NCBI GenBank assembly: GCA_017558065.1
Contig: JAFYWK010000079.1
Location: 1 to 64,000, forward strand
DNA from: Paludibacteraceae bacterium
GTDB lineage: Bacteria; Bacteroidota; Bacteroidia; Bacteroidales; Paludibacteraceae
Direction of reading: 5' to 3'
Length of the DNA: 64,000 nucleotides
In this document: positions 60,275 to 64,000 of the stretch, piece by piece
Numbering within the stretch: the stretch's first letter is position 1
Layout of the letters: each line of letters begins with the position of its first letter
The notes under the pieces: model-generated
What the model was told of the DNA's origin: nothing
Seen by the model: the letters and a program-made list of their open reading frames with translations, nothing else
Databases searched by the model: none
Program-made: the position numbers and the translations under genes

Positions 60275-61423
60275 ATGGCGACTAATCGCAACATAATACA
60301 GACTCCGGCTCTTGTGGACCTTCATGTCCACTTTCGTGAGCCGGGTTTTTCGTATAAGGAGACTATCCAAACGGGCAGCATGGCTGCCGCTGCGTCTGGC
60401 TACAGCGCAGTCTTCACCATGCCCAACCTCAATCCCGTGCCCGACACCGTAGAGCACCTCCAAGAGCAATTAGCTATCATCCGTCGCGACACCTACACCG
60501 GCGTTTATCCTTTTGCCTCCATCACGATGGGGCAAAAAGGTGCAGGCGAACTTGTTGATTTCGAGGCATTGGCGCCATATGTCAAAGGTTTCTCGGATGA
60601 CGGCCGCGGCGTGCAAAGCGAGGAACTCATGCGCGAGGCCATGAAGCGTATTCATGCCGTAGATCGCCTCATGGTGGCTCACTGCGAAGTAGAAGCACTC
60701 CTCAATGGCGGCTATATTCACGCTGGCGAGTATGCCAAGAAGAACGGACACCGTGGCATCGTGTCTGAGAGCGAGTGGCAAGAGATAGAACGCGACATCC
60801 GTCTGGTAGAAGAGACAGGGTGTCGTTTTCATATATGCCATATCTCCACCAAAGAGAGCGTAGCACTTATTCGCGAAGCAAAAGCGAAAGGTCTCCCTGT
60901 CACCTGCGAAACAGCACCTCACTATCTTCTCCTCACAGACAACGACTTACAAGAGGATGGCAAGTGGAAGATGAACCCACCCCTCCGTGCAGAGGAAGAC
61001 CGCCTCGCGCTCATTGAGGGTATCAAAGATGGTACCATCGACTGTATCGCCACTGACCACGCGCCTCATAGCGCGGAGGAGAAGAGCCGCGGATTGGAAA
61101 AAAGTGCCTTCGGTATCGTGGGACTAGAAACAGCTTTCCCACTCATGTACACCCATTTCGTGAAAACGGGCATCATCACCCTTGAGCGCCTTATCGAACT
61201 CATGTCCACCAACCCTGCACGCATCATCGGTTTGGACAATACGGGCTCATTTGCCTACTTCGACTTAGATGCGTGCTACAAGATCGACCCTGCCAATTTC
61301 CTATCTATGGGTCAAGCCATGCCGTTCGAAGGGTGGGAAGTATATGGCAAGTGCGTCAAAACCATTGTTAACGGAATAACAGTGTATAACAACACCAACC
61401 ATACTAACAACACCAACCAGTAA
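60275..61423 (+). CDS. pyrC: Dihydroorotase, class I
   Basis: About 382 residues from ATG 60275 (MATNRNIIQTPAL); the frame upstream runs into the promoter core. A zinc amidohydrolase that closes carbamoyl-aspartate to dihydroorotate. Signatures: LVDLHVHFREPGF (HxH metal site), SAVFTMPNLNPVPDT, HCEVEALLNGG and FHICHISTKESVALI (metal His residues), and CIATDHAPHSAEEK with the catalytic Asp. The class I length suits an active enzyme; by the usual numbering it would be pyrC (bacilli/Bacteroidetes type). The C-terminal tail is unusually Asn/Thr-rich (NNTNHTNNTNQ) and coded by a short duplication. It heads the pyrC-pyrK-pyrD-pyrF unit. Confidence 0.95.
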   Translation: MATNRNIIQTPALVDLHVHFREPGFSYKETIQTGSMAAAASGYSAVFTMPNLNPVPDTVEHLQEQLAIIRRDTYTGVYPFASITMGQKGAGELVDFEALAPYVKGFSDDGRGVQSEELMREAMKRIHAVDRLMVAHCEVEALLNGGYIHAGEYAKKNGHRGIVSESEWQEIERDIRLVEETGCRFHICHISTKESVALIREAKAKGLPVTCETAPHYLLLTDNDLQEDGKWKMNPPLRAEEDRLALIEGIKDGTIDCIATDHAPHSAEEKSRGLEKSAFGIVGLETAFPLMYTHFVKTGIITLERLIELMSTNPARIIGLDNTGSFAYFDLDACYKIDPANFLSMGQAMPFEGWEVYGKCVKTIVNGITVYNNTNHTNNTNQ

Positions 61424-61515
61424 TTTGCCAGTAGTTTGCCACTCACCTGCCACCTATCTCCATCGAGACCTCATCGAGACCTCATCGAGACCTCATCGAG
61501 ACCTCATCGTGACCT
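61417..61515 (+). repeat. 11-bp tandem repeat between pyrC and pyrK, 9 units
   Basis: CCAGTAATTTG, CCAGTAGTTTG, CCACTCACCTG, CCACCTATCTC, then four copies of CATCGAGACCT and one CATCGTGACCT. The period is exactly 11 bp for 99 bp. The first unit overlaps the pyrC stop. In reverse complement, the early units (GGCAAACTACT type) resemble those at 41392-41424. Confidence 0.9.
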
Positions 61516-61546
61516 CGCCGATAGATGACTATAACATAAACAAGGA

Positions 61547-62311
61547 ATGAAGCAAAGATTATTTGAAATACAATCCAACGAACAGATAGCCAAGAATGTC
61601 TATCGCATGCAGCTTGGTGGCGATACCGCAGGTATTCTCCCTGGGCAGTTCGTGAATATCCGTGTGCAAGGTCAATTCCTTCGCCGCCCCATCTCCGTCT
61701 GCAATGTGGAACAACCGCTAAACAACGCTTCACAACCGCTAAACAACGCTACACAACTGCTCACCATTATATATAAGGTAGTAGGCGTAGGCACCGAAGC
61801 GATGAGCCACTTGCCAATCGGCACTCAACTCGATGTTCTCACCGTTCTCGGCAATGGCTATGACCTCAGCAAGGCAGGCGATGCACCGCTGCTTGTCGGC
61901 GGTGGCGTAGGTGTTCCACCTATGTACATGCTCGCTCGCCAACTCCGCGAAATGGGCAAAGCGGTACGCGTGATCCTTGGCTTCAATACCAAAGACGAAG
62001 TCTTCTACGAGGAAGAGTTCCGTGCGCTCGGTTGCGATGTGACTGTCACCACTGTGGACGGCAGCCATGGCGTAAAAGGATTTGTAACCAACGCATTAGA
62101 TGGACAACAATCCTACTACTACACATGCGGTCCATTGCCAATGATCAAAGCGCTCCTGCAAGCCGCTGGCCCCCATGGCGAAGTGAGTATGGAAGAACGC
62201 ATGGGTTGTGGCTTTGGCGCATGCATGGGTTGCACCATCCAAACCACCCGAGGACCAAAACGCGTCTGCAAAGAAGGCCCCGTCTTCCCTGCAGAAATAT
62301 TACAATTATAA
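61547..62311 (+). CDS. pyrK: Dihydroorotate dehydrogenase electron-transfer subunit
   Basis: A 254-residue iron-sulfur flavoprotein that passes electrons from the PyrD subunit to NAD+. Order: FAD-binding barrel (FVNIRVQGQFLRRPISVCNV), NAD-binding Rossmann part (APLLVGGGVGVPPMYMLARQ, YYTCGPLPMIKALLQ), and the [2Fe-2S] site ERMGCGFGACMGCTIQTT with a fourth Cys in KRVCKEGPVF. The FAD domain contains a repeat-encoded insert (QPLNNASQPLNNATQLL), encoded at 61715-61764, shared with mfd. The length is otherwise normal. pyrD follows after 74 bp containing the hairpin CGCTCGC/GCGAGCG. Confidence 0.93.
   Translation: MKQRLFEIQSNEQIAKNVYRMQLGGDTAGILPGQFVNIRVQGQFLRRPISVCNVEQPLNNASQPLNNATQLLTIIYKVVGVGTEAMSHLPIGTQLDVLTVLGNGYDLSKAGDAPLLVGGGVGVPPMYMLARQLREMGKAVRVILGFNTKDEVFYEEEFRALGCDVTVTTVDGSHGVKGFVTNALDGQQSYYYTCGPLPMIKALLQAAGPHGEVSMEERMGCGFGACMGCTIQTTRGPKRVCKEGPVFPAEILQL
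61715..61764 (+). repeat. In-frame decamer repeat in pyrK
   Basis: CCGCTAAACAA, CGCTTCACAA, CCGCTAAACAA, CGCTACACAA, CTGCTCACCA: 10-11 bp units of the same family as 45186-45245 in mfd, in frame. Confidence 0.85.
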
Positions 62312-62385
62312 TCCCTTAACGCTCGCGATGTTGGCGAGCGGAATGTTGTTGAAAAAATGTTGTTTAAGTTGTTGTAAAATAAAGC

Positions 62386-63306
62386 ATGAACGATAAACTC
62401 CAAATATCCCTCTCTGGCATCACCCTCGCCAACCCTATCATCCCCGCATCGGGTACTTATGGTTTTGGCGACGAGTTTGCTGAGTTATACGATATCAACT
62501 GCCTGGGCGGCATCTCCTTCAAAGGCACTACCCGCGAGGCACGCTACGGCAACCCTTTGCCTCGTATTGCAGAGTGCGGCAACTATGGTATGATCAACGC
62601 TGTGGGACTTCAAAACCCAGGTGTGGAACATGTGATTGCCCACGAACTCCCTCGTCTCAAGAGCCACTACAACGGTTGCATCGTGGCGAATGTCAGCGGC
62701 TTCTCCGTGCAAGACTATGTAGAGACTTGCGCCCTCTTGGACAAAGAGCCAATCGACATCCTCGAGGTGAATATCTCTTGCCCTAATGTCCACAACGGCG
62801 GTATGGCATTTGGTACTAGCCCAGAGGCAGCAGCCGAAGTCACAGCAGCCGTTAAAGCCGTGACTACCAAGCCCGTATATATGAAGCTGTCGCCTAATGT
62901 GACCGACATCGTGGCGATTGCCAAAGCTTGCGAAGCTGCGGGAGCAGACGGCCTTTGCCTCATCAATACCGTGCTCGGTATGCGCATAGATATCCGTCGT
63001 CGCCGTCCTGTGATAGCCAACCGTTATGGTGGTTATTCGGGTTCAGGCATCTTCCCCCTCGCCCTCCGCATGGTCAACCAAGTGGCACGTGCCACTTCTC
63101 TCCCCATCATCGGTTGTGGCGGCGTGAGTAGTGCAGAGGATGTGATTGAGATGATGATGGCAGGCGCGACAGCCGTAGAGATTGGCGCAGCCAACCTCAC
63201 CAACCCAATGGTAGCGAAAGAGATCATCGACCGCCTACCAGCCCTAATGGACGAACTGAAAATAGATAAACTAACAGATATAATTGGAATAGTAAATCAT
63301 GAATAA
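62386..63306 (+). CDS. pyrD: Dihydroorotate dehydrogenase, class 1B catalytic subunit
   Basis: A 306-residue FMN barrel enzyme that oxidises dihydroorotate to orotate. Signatures: [74 protein letters not shown] with the active-site Cys (class 1 uses Cys as base), [14 protein letters not shown], and [21 protein letters not shown]. The Cys and the adjacent pyrK place it in class 1B, NAD-linked and cytoplasmic. It overlaps pyrF by 8 bp. Confidence 0.96.
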   Translation: MNDKLQISLSGITLANPIIPASGTYGFGDEFAELYDINCLGGISFKGTTREARYGNPLPRIAECGNYGMINAVGLQNPGVEHVIAHELPRLKSHYNGCIVANVSGFSVQDYVETCALLDKEPIDILEVNISCPNVHNGGMAFGTSPEAAAEVTAAVKAVTTKPVYMKLSPNVTDIVAIAKACEAAGADGLCLINTVLGMRIDIRRRRPVIANRYGGYSGSGIFPLALRMVNQVARATSLPIIGCGGVSSAEDVIEMMMAGATAVEIGAANLTNPMVAKEIIDRLPALMDELKIDKLTDIIGIVNHE

Positions 63307-64000
63307 CAAAGATGTGATCATTGCATGCGATTTCGCTTCAGCAGAAGAGACCTATCGCTTCCTTGACAAAATGGGCGATGTAAAGCCCTACGTAAAGATT
63401 GGTATGGAACTCTACTATGCAGAAGGTCCTGCTATCGTGCACGAACTCAAACGCCGTGGACACAAGATCTTCCTCGATCTCAAGCTCCACGATATACCTA
63501 ATACCGTCAAGAAAGCCATGTCCGTGCTCTCTCGCCTCGATGTAGATATGTGTAACCTCCACGCAGCAGGCACTATTGAGATGATGAAAGCCGCTGTTGA
63601 GGGTCTCACTCGCGAGGACGGCACTCGTCCAATCCTTTTGGCTGTCACCCAACTTACTTCTACTAGCGAAGAGCGTATGCACAACGACCTCCTCATCCAA
63701 GGCAATATCGGCGATGTCGTAGTACATTATGCGAAGAACGCACAAGCCGCTGGCCTTGATGGCGTAGTTTGCTCTCCACTCGAAGCAGGTATGGTGAAAG
63801 AGGCATGCGGTACTGATTTCTATACCGTTACCCCAGGTATCCGCTTTGCAGATGGCGTAGTAGGTGACCAAGTGCGTATCACTACTCCAGCCAAAGCACG
63901 CGAAATTGGCTCTGACTTCATCGTAGTGGGCCGCCCAATTACCGCTGCCGAAGACCCAGTAGCCGCTTATAAGCGCTGCGTAGCAGAGTTTTGTGGTTAA
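63299..64000 (+). CDS. pyrF: Orotidine 5'-phosphate decarboxylase
   Basis: A 233-residue TIM-barrel enzyme of group I length, which makes UMP from OMP. Signatures: [54 protein letters not shown] with the catalytic Asp-Lys-Asp set, [48 protein letters not shown], and [18 protein letters not shown]. It begins 8 bp before the pyrD stop and its own stop codon is the last three bases of the window, so it is complete. It is the last visible gene of the pyrimidine operon. Confidence 0.97.
   Translation: MNNKDVIIACDFASAEETYRFLDKMGDVKPYVKIGMELYYAEGPAIVHELKRRGHKIFLDLKLHDIPNTVKKAMSVLSRLDVDMCNLHAAGTIEMMKAAVEGLTREDGTRPILLAVTQLTSTSEERMHNDLLIQGNIGDVVVHYAKNAQAAGLDGVVCSPLEAGMVKEACGTDFYTVTPGIRFADGVVGDQVRITTPAKAREIGSDFIVVGRPITAAEDPVAAYKRCVAEFCG

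Noticed and set aside
61417..61515. CRISPR array
   Set aside because: Units are only 11 bp with no spacers between them and no cas genes nearby; it is a simple tandem repeat.

Overview
The window looks like a chromosomal segment of a Bacteroidales bacterium. The evidence is the recurring promoter core TAnnTTTG (seen as TACCTTTG, TAACTTTG or TACTTTTG) instead of a sigma70 -10 box, a type III glutamine synthetase, a carboxypeptidase-regulatory-like/TonB-dependent receptor, and a two-gene class 1B dihydroorotate dehydrogenase (pyrD plus pyrK). Family or genus cannot be fixed from the sequence alone. The housekeeping blocks are moderately GC-rich, while about 4-15.6 kb is strikingly AT-rich, which marks imported DNA.

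Layout. 1-3.9 kb: the edge of an accessory element (partial RecA-like ATPase, Xre-type regulator), a gene-poor stretch bounded by roughly 110-bp inverted arms, a superoxide dismutase, and a RAYT/IS200-like transposase with an extra C-terminal domain. 4.0-15.6 kb: a minus-strand defence island. From its upstream end it carries RADAR (rdrA ATPase, rdrB adenosine-deaminase-like), a separately promoted dGTPase plus poly(A)-polymerase-like nucleotidyltransferase pair, a TIR protein, and an overlapping pair made of an unknown helical protein and a PD-(D/E)XK nuclease-like protein. 15.8-18.2 kb: small secreted/hypothetical proteins and a TPR-HTH regulator. 18.2-35.1 kb: a surface-polysaccharide locus read as one long minus-strand unit: Wzt-like ATPase, glycosyltransferases, FdtA-like ketoisomerase with DegT aminotransferase, NeuD-like and other acyltransferases, KAS III with a dedicated ACP, an asparagine-synthetase-like protein, and an MBOAT with its SGNH partner. 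It also contains two gene remnants. 35.5-64 kb: core genes: hydroxyacid dehydrogenase, pepT, gcvT, a TonB-dependent receptor, a paralogous-domain lipoprotein, a structured 6S-like RNA, mfd, mntP-def-ruvX-TPR, gyrA, tRNA-Gly(CCC), rnpB, a GH13 amylase, an acyl-CoA synthetase, glnN, and the pyrC-pyrK-pyrD-pyrF operon.

Two themes stand out. First, the defence island stacks several predicted nucleotide-targeting enzymes: RADAR deaminase, dGTPase, nucleotidyltransferase and a probable TIR NADase. The dGTPase/nucleotidyltransferase pair and the helical/nuclease pair do not match a named system that I recognise. Second, the chromosome is peppered with short repeat families (7-, 8-, 9-, 10- and 11-bp tandem units, GC-rich palindromes, and a two-hairpin element) that lie in intergenic DNA and also in frame inside conserved genes (mfd, pyrK, the aminotransferase, the MBOAT, the TonB receptor, the dehydrogenase). 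One such element sits in opposite orientations in the dehydrogenase and in mfd and is translated in both.
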